7,325 nt of DNA, taken from contig JAUIJO010000162.1 in assembly GCA_030431185.1 (NCBI GenBank), positions 1 to 7,325 on the forward strand, in the 5' to 3' direction. This document shows, in pieces, positions 1-5,314 of the stretch. Under the pieces are notes generated by a model. The model did no database searches and was not told the DNA's origin. It was given only the letters and a program-made list of their open reading frames with translations. The position numbers and the translations under genes are program-made. This DNA comes from Gammaproteobacteria bacterium (GTDB taxonomy: Bacteria > Pseudomonadota > Gammaproteobacteria > Xanthomonadales > Xanthomonadaceae). Each line of letters opens with the position of its first letter. Position 1 is the stretch's first letter.

Positions 1-39
1 GCGCCTTCGGCGCGCCCCCCTTACCAAGGGGGGCTGGGT
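1..39. repeat. Hairpin repeat A, copy 1
   Basis: This 39-bp element recurs almost exactly at 230-269; the only difference I see is one extra G in the second copy's G run. It contains two hairpins: a 5-bp GCGCC/GGCGC stem at 1-13 with a TTC loop, and an 8-bp perfect stem at 15-33 in which CCCCCCTT pairs with AAGGGGGG around an ACC loop. It may continue beyond the left edge. No coding signal covers it. It looks like an interspersed palindromic element, and in RNA it could also act as a transcription-end or mRNA-stabilising structure for the minus-strand gene that ends at 364. That role is inference. Confidence 0.8.
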
Positions 40-79
40 TTCGGGCAGACCCCGTTCTGCTGGGCACGTGCAACACGGT

Positions 80-150
80 GCGCATGTGCATCCCAAGACC
101 CGCTTTGCGGGTCGCGGGCCCCGGCGGTTTGCTCTTCCGATCCCCGCGCC
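80..150. repeat. Hairpin repeat B, copy 1
   Basis: This copy shares both flanks with 163-234: a GCGCATGTGCATCCCA lead-in and a GGGCCCCGGCGGTT block, followed by a block ending in TTCCGATCCCC in this copy and ATCCGATCCCCC in copy 2. Between the flanks is a hairpin, GACCCGC (97-103) and GCGGGTC (107-113) around a TTT loop. CCC 92-94 can pair with GGG 116-118 across a small internal loop. The stem sequence differs from copy 2 but still pairs. Confidence 0.75.
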
Positions 151-162
151 GTTGCGCACGCT

Positions 163-234
163 GCGCATGTGCATCCCACTATCCGCTCCGCGGATAGTGG
201 GCCCCGGCGGTTCGCTTATCCGATCCCCCGCGCC
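163..234. repeat. Hairpin repeat B, copy 2
   Basis: This second copy lies 83 bp downstream of the first. Its central hairpin is a perfect 12-bp stem, CCCACTATCCGC (175-186) with GCGGATAGTGGG (190-201), around a TCC loop. It runs straight into the second copy of repeat A, with a shared GCGCC at the junction. The natural unit may therefore be B followed by A, about 107 bp (163-269), with three hairpins in series. Copy 1 of B lacks the attached A part and looks truncated. Confidence 0.75.
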
Positions 235-269
235 TTCGGCGCGCCCCCCTTACCAAGGGGGGGCTGGGT
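230..269. repeat. Hairpin repeat A, copy 2
   Basis: This is a near-identical copy of 1-39, with the same GCGCC/GGCGC and CCCCCCTT/AAGGGGGG stems. Here the G run is seven long rather than six. It directly follows repeat B copy 2. Confidence 0.8.
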
Positions 270-363
270 GGAACCGACTGCCGACTGGGGCTCGTGGCTT
301 GGGACTTGGGGCTTGGGCGCGGATGTTGGGGAGTCACCCTGCCCGGAACGCCGTGGCGTCGGG
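270..363. other. Gene-free G-rich spacer
   Basis: No credible gene is seen here. From 287 to 331 the plus strand carries repeated short G runs (GGGG 287-290, GGG 301-303, GGGG 308-311, GGG 315-317, GGGG 328-331). Several are separated by CTT or ACTT, giving a degenerate CTTGGG-like repetition. Runs of this kind could form a G-quadruplex, but this is only a pattern. The stretch lies just past the 3' end of the minus-strand beta-propeller gene. Confidence 0.5.
342..363 (-). terminator. Possible hairpin terminator after the beta-propeller gene
   Basis: Immediately after the stop codon of the minus-strand gene, CCCG (342-345) pairs with CGGG (360-363), and ACGCC (348-352) faces GGCGT (355-359) with a two-base bulge. 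The fully paired form would leave a 2-nt loop, so in practice the last pair opens to a CGTG loop. There is no T tract on the minus strand after it, so an intrinsic terminator is not well supported. The stronger hairpins at 1-33 and 230-263 could do the same job further downstream. Confidence 0.3.
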
Positions 364-1407
364 TCAGTGGGTGAGGGCCAGGGCGTCGGGTTCGCGGCCG
401 GTGGGCCAGTGGTCGATCACGCGCCAGGTGGAGGTGTCGATCACGGCGATCTCGTCGGCGCCGCTGATCGCCACGTACGCCCGCGGGCGCCCGGGGTCGG
501 CGATCACGCCGATCGGCAGGGCGTCGCGGCCGAGCAGGGTCTCCCGGTAGCGGGCGCCTTCCCGCTGCAGGTCGACGGTCGCGATGCGCGTCCTCTCCGC
601 CGCATCGAACACGGCCACTTCAGCCGCATGCGCGTTGGTGACCAGCGCGCGGTTGCCGTCGGCGGTGAACGCCACGCGGATCGGGAAGCCGGGGCTCTCG
701 AGGGTATGCAGGACCTCCAGGCTGTGCGGGTCGTGCACGGTGACCGTGCCGGCGGCACGATTGGCCACCCAGACCTCCCCGCTGCCGGGCCGGACGGCAA
801 TGCCTTCGGCGCCCGCGCCGCTCGGCCGTTCCAGCGTCTTCTCCGCAGCCAGCAGATCCACCCGGCTCACCGTCCCGGCCGCGATCTTGCTCACGTAGGC
901 CGTAGTGCCCGCCTCGTCGATCGCGACCATGTGCCCGGTGCCGTCGCCGACCCCGATGCGCGCGACCACCTCGCCCGCGTCCACGTCGACCAGCAGGAGG
1001 GCGGCGCTGGCCTCGGTGGTGACCGTCGCCCGCTTGCCGTCTGGCAGGAAGCGCACGCCATGCGGCCTGCCGTTGTCGCCCAGGTCGATCGCACGCGGGG
1101 CCTCGCCGCCCGCCAGGTCCATCAGGGTCAGCGTGTTCCCGGGTGCGTCGCCGCCGTAATTGGTGACCAGGGCGCGTCGACCGTCGGGGCTGACTGCGAT
1201 CTCGTGCGGGGCGACGCCGCTCGCGACGGTGCCGATGCGACGCCCGTCCTCGGTCGACAGCCGCCAGACGGTGTCGGCGGACTTGTTGCCGACCAGCAGG
1301 TCGCCAGCCACTGCAGCCAGCGGCAAGGCCAGCAGGCAGGCCGCGACCCCCATGCGGCGCATCAGGCCGGGCTGGCGCGGAAGCGGCTTCGTTCGACGTG
1401 TCTGCAT
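364..1407 (-). CDS. Exported YncE-like seven-bladed beta-propeller protein
   Basis: A 347-residue protein of the YVTN/YncE-type beta-propeller class, probably periplasmic. Residues 1-36 form a basic stretch, a hydrophobic core (VAACLLALPLAAVA) and a small-residue cleavage region near A35-G36, consistent with a Sec signal peptide. About seven blades follow. They show recurring phrases such as PHEIAVSPDGRRALVTNYG (68-86), PHGVRFLPDGKRATVT (115-130), AEGIAVRPGSGEVWVANR (200-217), PIRVAFTADGNRALVTN (242-258) and PIGVIADPGRPRAYVA (298-313). The first strand (LLVGNKSADTVW) probably closes the ring with the last blade (PDALAL). The 1407 ATG is chosen over an in-frame upstream start at 1434 because AAGGAG lies 8 nt before it. 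The protein has no heme-binding CxxCH and no visible catalytic motif. Family members usually act as binding or scaffold domains; the specific role is unknown. It follows moaE by 54 nt and may be cotranscribed. Confidence 0.85.
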   Translation of the reverse strand: MQTRRTKPLPRQPGLMRRMGVAACLLALPLAAVAGDLLVGNKSADTVWRLSTEDGRRIGTVASGVAPHEIAVSPDGRRALVTNYGGDAPGNTLTLMDLAGGEAPRAIDLGDNGRPHGVRFLPDGKRATVTTEASAALLLVDVDAGEVVARIGVGDGTGHMVAIDEAGTTAYVSKIAAGTVSRVDLLAAEKTLERPSGAGAEGIAVRPGSGEVWVANRAAGTVTVHDPHSLEVLHTLESPGFPIRVAFTADGNRALVTNAHAAEVAVFDAAERTRIATVDLQREGARYRETLLGRDALPIGVIADPGRPRAYVAISGADEIAVIDTSTWRVIDHWPTGREPDALALTH

Positions 1408-1415
1408 GTGGTGTT

Positions 1416-1421
1416 CTCCTT
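1416..1421 (-). promoter_or_regulatory. Ribosome binding site deciding the beta-propeller start
   Basis: On the minus strand this reads AAGGAG, followed by an 8-nt spacer to the ATG at 1407-1405. The upstream in-frame start at 1434 would place this motif inside the coding region, so the shorter protein is preferred. Confidence 0.8.
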
Positions 1422-1461
1422 CGAGGCCCGTCACGTGCGGGGCCGCTCGACTACGGGGGCG

Positions 1462-1893
1462 TCAGGGATCCGCAACTGGCCCGGGGTGCAACCAGCCGGC
1501 ATCGCCGTCGGCGTAACGCTCGCGTTTCCAGATCGGCACGCGCGCCTTGACCTCGTCGATGATGTAACGGCATGCATCGAAGGCCGCGTCGCGGTGGGCG
1601 GCGCTGACCCCCACCCAGACCGCCAGCTCGCCGATGGCCAGTTCGCCGTGCCGATGCACGCAGCACGCATCGACGATCGCGAAGCGCGACCGGGCTTCGG
1701 CCAGCACGGCATCGCCCTCGCGCTCGGCCAGCGCCAGATAGGCTTCGTAATACAAGCCGTCCACCGCACGACCGTCATGGTGGTTGCGGACCCAGCCCTC
1801 GAAGCTGGCGAAGGCGCCCGCGCGCGGATCGAGCAGGGCCTCGCGCAGTGGCGCGATGTCGAAGGGCGCGGCGGCTAGTCGAAACCCGTGCAT
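1462..1893 (-). CDS. moaE: Molybdopterin synthase catalytic (large) subunit MoaE
   Basis: A 143-residue protein, normal MoaE length. With MoaD it converts cyclic pyranopterin monophosphate to molybdopterin by inserting two sulfurs, in the cytoplasm. Family hallmarks are present in order: GAFASFEGWVRN (26-37, with R36), YYEAY (48-52), HRHGELAIGE (80-89), HRDAAFDACRYIIDEVK (100-116) and VPIWKRE (119-125). R36, H100, R101, K116 and K123 match, with a constant offset of three, the active-site residues known in E. coli MoaE (R39, H103, R104, K119, K126), so the enzyme should be active. The start lies 5 nt after the moaD stop, so the two subunits are probably made by coupled translation. It is the last moa gene of the cluster. 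Confidence 0.96.
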   Translation of the reverse strand: MHGFRLAAAPFDIAPLREALLDPRAGAFASFEGWVRNHHDGRAVDGLYYEAYLALAEREGDAVLAEARSRFAIVDACCVHRHGELAIGELAVWVGVSAAHRDAAFDACRYIIDEVKARVPIWKRERYADGDAGWLHPGPVADP

Positions 1894-1898
1894 CGGCC

Positions 1899-2144
1899 TC
1901 AGCCCCCCGACACGGGCGGGATGAACGCGACCTCGCTGCCGGCGCGCGGCGCATCGTTCCAGCGCGCGAACGCGCCGTCCACGGCCACGCGCAACTGCTC
2001 GACCGGCAAGGCGAAGCCATGCCGTGCCTGCAGGGTCGCGTACAGGCCGCGCAGGTCGGCGTCGTCGCAGATAACCGTTTCCTCCGCGCGCCCGGCCGCA
2101 TCCCGGAGACTGGCGAAGTACAGCACGCTCAGCTGCACGCTCAT
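1899..2144 (-). CDS. moaD: Molybdopterin synthase sulfur-carrier (small) subunit MoaD
   Basis: An 81-residue ubiquitin-fold protein. The N-terminus (VQLSVLYFASLRDAAG) gives the first beta strand and the family FA.LRD motif. The middle holds LRVAVDG (51-57), and the C-terminus is EVAFIPPVSGG. The terminal Gly-Gly (80-81) is the site that MoeB adenylates and that is then thiocarboxylated to carry sulfur to MoaE. MoeB is not in this window. The ATG overlaps the moaC stop as ATGA (2141-2144), and a GGGGA stretch lies about 7 nt upstream. The gene is read in the frame of a much longer open stretch (to 2711), but that extension lies antiparallel to nothing coding, overlaps moaC in another frame and has no family similarity, so only this segment is the gene. 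Confidence 0.95.
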   Translation of the reverse strand: MSVQLSVLYFASLRDAAGRAEETVICDDADLRGLYATLQARHGFALPVEQLRVAVDGAFARWNDAPRAGSEVAFIPPVSGG

Positions 2145-2653
2145 GCCAGCGTCCCCACGTCGCGTCGGCCGCCGCGCTTGCCGACCAGCTTCGCCGGGCC
2201 GATGACGATGCGATGCGACAAGGCCTTGCACATGTCGTACACGGTGAGCGCCGCGACGGTGGCCCCGGTCAACGCCTCCATCTCGACGCCGGTCCGGTGC
2301 GTGGTGCGCACGCTGCATTCGATCCGCAGGCTGTGGTCGCCCTCCCAGTCGATGGCGATGCGGCAGCCATCGATCGGCAGGGGATGGCAGAACGGAATCA
2401 GCTCGTGCGTGCGTTTCACCGCCATGGTGCCGGCGATCACCGCGGTGTCCACGATGCCGCCCTTGGCGCTGCGCAGCCCGCTGCCGCGCAGTTGCGTGGC
2501 CACGTCGGCGGGAAACCGCACCCGGCACTCGGCGCGCGCCTCGCGCGCGGTGACCGCCTTGGCGGACACATCCACCATGGCCGGTCGGCCCTGTTCGTCG
2601 ACGTGGCTGAGGCGTGCGCGGGGACGTGGCGCGATGGCGGAGGACTTCTTCAT
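2141..2653 (-). CDS. moaC: Cyclic pyranopterin monophosphate synthase MoaC
   Basis: A 170-residue cytoplasmic enzyme that rearranges the MoaA product (3',8-cyclo-7,8-dihydro-GTP) to cyclic pyranopterin monophosphate. Family segments are all visible: LSHVDEQGRPAMVDVSAK (15-32), KGGIVDTAVIAG (64-75), HELIPFCHPL (83-92), TGVEMEAL (121-128) and LTVYDMCKAL (136-145). K64, H90, E124/E126, D140 and K143 correspond to the conserved catalytic or structural positions of E. coli MoaC (K51, H77, E112/E114, D128, K131). KGG replaces the common KGD, and the tail ends GGRRDVG rather than the usual GGKSG; neither looks fatal. The Shine-Dalgarno signal is weak. A three-codon ORF (2661-2650) ends across the start, forming ATGA. 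Its stop overlaps the moaD start, and it lies 54 nt after moaA. Confidence 0.96.
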   Translation of the reverse strand: MKKSSAIAPRPRARLSHVDEQGRPAMVDVSAKAVTAREARAECRVRFPADVATQLRGSGLRSAKGGIVDTAVIAGTMAVKRTHELIPFCHPLPIDGCRIAIDWEGDHSLRIECSVRTTHRTGVEMEALTGATVAALTVYDMCKALSHRIVIGPAKLVGKRGGRRDVGTLA

Positions 2654-2707
2654 GCCGCCATTGTGACCCCGAAGTCGTGCGAACGCAGCCCGGGCCGCGA
2701 TATCCCC

Positions 2708-3748
2708 TCAACCGCCGACCAGGAACATCTCCACGTGCCGGCGCGAACCGGCGGCCTGGCCGCGGATCTCGCTGTAGCGGTCGCCGCGTTCCCGCCAGAT
2801 CGACGCCACCTGGCCGGCCAGCGCCGACTCCCCGCGCGCGAGCGCGGGCCGCAGGTCGCTGCCGTCACCCGCGAACAGGCAGGTGTACAGGCGCCCGTCG
2901 GCGGAAACGCGCGCGCGATGGCAATCGCCGCAGAACGGCGAGGTCACCGAGCTGACGAAACCGATCTCGCCCCGTCCGTCGGCGAAACCATAGCGGTCCG
3001 CCACCTCGCCGCGATAACGCGGGTCCAGCGGCCGCAGCGGCCAACGCGCATGGATCAGGTCGCGCAGCTCCGCCGAGGGCACGACGCCTTCGCGCCGCCA
3101 ATGGTTGCAGGTGCCCACGTCCATGTATTCGATGAAGCGCAACACCATGCCGCTGTCGCGGAATCGCTCGACCAGCGGCAGGACCTGGTGCTCGTTCACG
3201 CCCCGCTGGACGACGCAGTTCAACTTGATGACCGGGAAACCGGCGGCGCGCGCGGCCTCGATGCCCGCGAGCACGTCGGCGACCTCGCCCCGGCCACCCG
3301 ACATCGCATGGAACAAAGCCGGATCGAGCGCGTCGAGGCTGATCGTCACGCGACCCAGGCCCGCCTGCCGAAGCGCCGTCGCATGCCGGGGCAACAGCAC
3401 GCCATTGGTGGTCAGGGCGATGTCCTCGATCCCGTCCACGCGCGACAGGCGCGCGACGAGGGCCGGCAGGTCCCGCCGCAGCAAGGGCTCGCCGCCGGTC
3501 AGGCGCAGCTTGCGCATGCCCAGGCGGGTGAAGGCGCGCACCAGGGTCTCGATCTCGTCGAAGGACAGGCGCGTGGCGGCGTCGAAGCCATAGTCGTCCG
3601 GCACTTCCCCGGCCGGCATGCAGTACGGACAACGGAAGTTGCAGGCTTCGATGACCGACAGCCGCAGGTCGTGCAAGGGACGATGCAGGCGATCGTGCAG
3701 GGGGGCGTCCTGCCCGTCCCGGCCAGCAGACGGGGCGGCGTCGCTCAT
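2708..3748 (-). CDS. moaA: GTP 3',8-cyclase MoaA (radical SAM)
   Basis: A 346-residue radical S-adenosylmethionine enzyme catalysing the first committed step of molybdenum cofactor synthesis from GTP. The N-terminal 4Fe-4S site is CNFRCPYC (C36, C40, C43), followed by LTGGEPLLRRDL (83-94), TTNG (113-116) and SLDAL (137-141). The C-terminal cluster that binds the substrate is C273, C276 and C290 in SPFCGDCHRARVSADG...YTC. The protein ends in Gly-Gly (345-346), the conserved tail needed for activity in this family. All catalytic features are intact and the length is typical. The ATG overlaps the upstream metallohydrolase stop as ATGA (3745-3748), and GGAG stands 5 nt upstream (3754-3757). Because the start overlaps a coding region there is no leader that could carry a Moco-sensing riboswitch. 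Confidence 0.97.
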   Translation of the reverse strand: MSDAAPSAGRDGQDAPLHDRLHRPLHDLRLSVIEACNFRCPYCMPAGEVPDDYGFDAATRLSFDEIETLVRAFTRLGMRKLRLTGGEPLLRRDLPALVARLSRVDGIEDIALTTNGVLLPRHATALRQAGLGRVTISLDALDPALFHAMSGGRGEVADVLAGIEAARAAGFPVIKLNCVVQRGVNEHQVLPLVERFRDSGMVLRFIEYMDVGTCNHWRREGVVPSAELRDLIHARWPLRPLDPRYRGEVADRYGFADGRGEIGFVSSVTSPFCGDCHRARVSADGRLYTCLFAGDGSDLRPALARGESALAGQVASIWRERGDRYSEIRGQAAGSRRHVEMFLVGG

Positions 3749-4545
3749 ACGTGCTCCACCGGCAGCGCCACCGGCGGCCGCAACGCGACCACCTCCCCGC
3801 TTTCCAGGACGCGATGCCCCCGTGCGCGGAGCGCGCGGGCATCGTCGAGGCTGGCGTAGTGGTAGAGCGCGCAGCGTGCAAGGAGTGCCGCCGGATATTC
3901 GCGCTCCAGGTCGTCGATGCCGCTATGCGAGGGGTTACCGACCAGCGCGCAGTCGTGCGCGACGAGTTCCCCGGCATCGGCCCAGCGGGCCAGTTGCTCC
4001 GGGATCGGGCGGGTGTCGCCGGTCCAGACCAGGCTGCCGCGCAGGCGCAATCCGAAGGCGCTGTCGGGCCAGTGGTGGCGCGTCGCGAAGACTTCCAGGC
4101 GCTCGCCTTCATGCCAGAAATGATCCCCGACCGGGATCATCTGGAACGCGTCCCAGAAGTTCACCCCGCCCTCGGCCAGGGCGTTGGGATAGCTGCCCAC
4201 GCGCTGGTGCAGCAGGGGCACCAGCGGCGCCGGCACGTAGACCCGCACCCGGCCGCGCCATTGCGCATCGAACAGACTGTCGATGAACAGACGTTCGAAG
4301 CCGGCGACATGGTCCATGTGCGTGTGGGTCATGAACAGTGCGCGCGGGGGATGCCCGTAGTGGGACATGAACGCGGTCAGCCCCTCGGCACCGCAATCGA
4401 TGCTCAGCCAGGGGGCGCCATCGCGCTCGATGGTCGCCATCGCCGAACCCAGCTCGACCGCGGCGGCGTTTCCCACCCCCTGCAGGCGCAAGCGCCACGC
4501 CACGTCCCCTCCACCTGGCCTCGCCATGTCCGTCCCGGCCTCCAT
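3745..4545 (-). CDS. Metallo-beta-lactamase-fold hydrolase of unknown substrate
   Basis: A 266-residue protein of the metallo-beta-lactamase fold, RNase Z/phosphodiesterase-like type. The metal motif is HTHMDH (74-79), preceded by LSIDCG (47-52). Further likely metal ligands follow in family order: H157 or H158 (ATRHHWPDSAFG), D177 (VWTGDTRP) and H229 (LYHYAS); H198 (VAHDCA) is also present. No signal peptide is seen, so it is probably cytoplasmic. The start is chosen 2 nt after the kdkA stop; a second ATG at 4527 has GGAGG 11 nt upstream and would remove six residues. The stop overlaps moaA by 4 nt. The much longer open frame running upstream to 5634 crosses kdkA and is not credited. The substrate cannot be told from sequence; the position between an LPS kinase and moaA points to either pathway or neither. 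Confidence 0.88.
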   Translation of the reverse strand: MEAGTDMARPGGGDVAWRLRLQGVGNAAAVELGSAMATIERDGAPWLSIDCGAEGLTAFMSHYGHPPRALFMTHTHMDHVAGFERLFIDSLFDAQWRGRVRVYVPAPLVPLLHQRVGSYPNALAEGGVNFWDAFQMIPVGDHFWHEGERLEVFATRHHWPDSAFGLRLRGSLVWTGDTRPIPEQLARWADAGELVAHDCALVGNPSHSGIDDLEREYPAALLARCALYHYASLDDARALRARGHRVLESGEVVALRPPVALPVEHV

Positions 4546-4547
4546 GT

Positions 4548-5297
4548 TCAGTAGCCCCGCGACCAGACCGCGTCGTAGGCCGAGCGCAGGCGGTCGTAGT
4601 CGCGCTGGACCTCGGCGACGGGACGATCGCCACGGAGCTTGATCAGGGAGCGCTTGAGCCGCGACAGGTTCTTCTCGCGCCAACCGGTGGCCGGGATCCG
4701 CAGCTCGCCCCGGTCCAGGTCGATCACCCAGCCGTTGCCCGCCGAGTTGAACAGCAGGTTGTGCGCGTTGAGGTCGGCATGGTCGAGTCCGATCCGGTGG
4801 CTGCGTGCCACCAGCCGTCCCGCCGCTTCCCACGGCGCACCATCGGCGGCGACCACGGCCCGGTCGGCCAGCGAACGCACGTCTTCGATGCGATCCAGAA
4901 GGATCGCCGCCTGGTAGCGCAGGCCCTCCCTGCGGTAGAAGGCCGCGATCGGCCGCGGCACCGCGAGGCCGCGCCTGATCACCGCGCGGGTCAGGCGGAA
5001 CTCGGCGAAACTGCGCGTACGGTTGGATCCATGCCACCAATAGCGGTCGCGGCTGAACTGCGCCGCCACGCCGCCGCGCAGGTAACGCCGCAGCACGGCC
5101 GGACCCACGGGGGTGTCGACGAACCAGGCGCCACCGCGGCCCCCGCTTTCGACGGCGCGTGCCTTGTCGCCCCAGAACGCGGGCGAAAACCAGTCGGGGG
5201 CGACTTGTCGCATGCGCTCCAGGTCGAACAGAATCGCGCCGTACCCGGTATCGTCCCGGAATGGCGTCAATCCTTCGGTGGCGTCGTAGCCGGTCAT
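4548..5297 (-). CDS. kdkA: 3-deoxy-D-manno-octulosonic acid (Kdo) kinase
   Basis: A 249-residue member of the KdkA/RfaP sugar-kinase family, which has a protein-kinase-like fold. It phosphorylates the Kdo residue of Kdo-lipid A with ATP at the inner face of the cytoplasmic membrane. Recognisable segments are YGAILFD (19-25), GGRGGAWFVD (52-61), VLRRYLRGG (68-76), TRSFAEFRLTRA (94-105), VPRPIAA (113-119), the catalytic loop HADLNAHN (173-180) with D175 and N180, and the metal-binding VIDLDRG (191-197). The 5297 ATG is preferred because the protein then begins MTGYDATEGLTP, as I recall for Xanthomonas homologues; a TTG at 5315 would add six residues. The Shine-Dalgarno match is poor (AAGG only 2 nt from ATG). 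It is probably the first gene of the minus-strand operon and diverges from the heptosyltransferase. Confidence 0.93.
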   Translation of the reverse strand: MTGYDATEGLTPFRDDTGYGAILFDLERMRQVAPDWFSPAFWGDKARAVESGGRGGAWFVDTPVGPAVLRRYLRGGVAAQFSRDRYWWHGSNRTRSFAEFRLTRAVIRRGLAVPRPIAAFYRREGLRYQAAILLDRIEDVRSLADRAVVAADGAPWEAAGRLVARSHRIGLDHADLNAHNLLFNSAGNGWVIDLDRGELRIPATGWREKNLSRLKRSLIKLRGDRPVAEVQRDYDRLRSAYDAVWSRGY

Positions 5298-5314
5298 GGC
5301 CTTGGAGTCTAACA
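5298..5314. promoter_or_regulatory. 17-nt divergent gap between kdkA and the heptosyltransferase
   Basis: Only 17 nt separate the proposed kdkA ATG from the proposed heptosyltransferase ATT. The gap opens an AT-rich island (5308-5320, TCTAACAATTACA) in otherwise very GC-rich DNA. Each promoter must lie at least partly inside the opposite gene or its leader. I see no convincing pair of -35/-10 boxes, so no exact promoter is called. Confidence 0.45.
5304..5307 (+). promoter_or_regulatory. Ribosome binding site pointing to an ATT start
   Basis: GGAG stands exactly 7 nt before ATT at 5315-5317, an optimal spacing. No ATG, GTG or TTG occurs in the heptosyltransferase frame between here and the first conserved motif (RLSALGD), so this site supports ATT as the start codon. 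Confidence 0.6.

Noticed and set aside
1..269. CRISPR array
   Set aside because: The repeats are few, long, irregularly spaced and internally palindromic, and no cas genes are present.
169..1878. Long plus-strand open frame (569 codons) opposite the beta-propeller gene and moaE
   Set aside because: It runs through the intergenic repeats and antisense to two well-supported genes, with low-complexity composition and no domain.
3749..3800. Moco riboswitch upstream of moaA
   Set aside because: The moaA start overlaps the preceding coding region, and the leader is too short and coding to hold the large Moco RNA structure.
2213..3859. Long plus-strand open frame (548 codons) opposite moaC and moaA
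   Set aside because: It is antisense to genes with intact catalytic motifs. Its translation is rich in Ala, Arg, Gly, His and Gln without any recognisable family pattern, as expected for open antisense frames in GC-rich DNA.
5159..5314. Upstream start (GTG 5159 or ATG 5261) for the heptosyltransferase
   Set aside because: Both place the N-terminus antisense inside kdkA, add an Arg/Trp-rich stretch unlike the family and lack a good ribosome site. ATG 5261 remains the fallback if ATT is not used.
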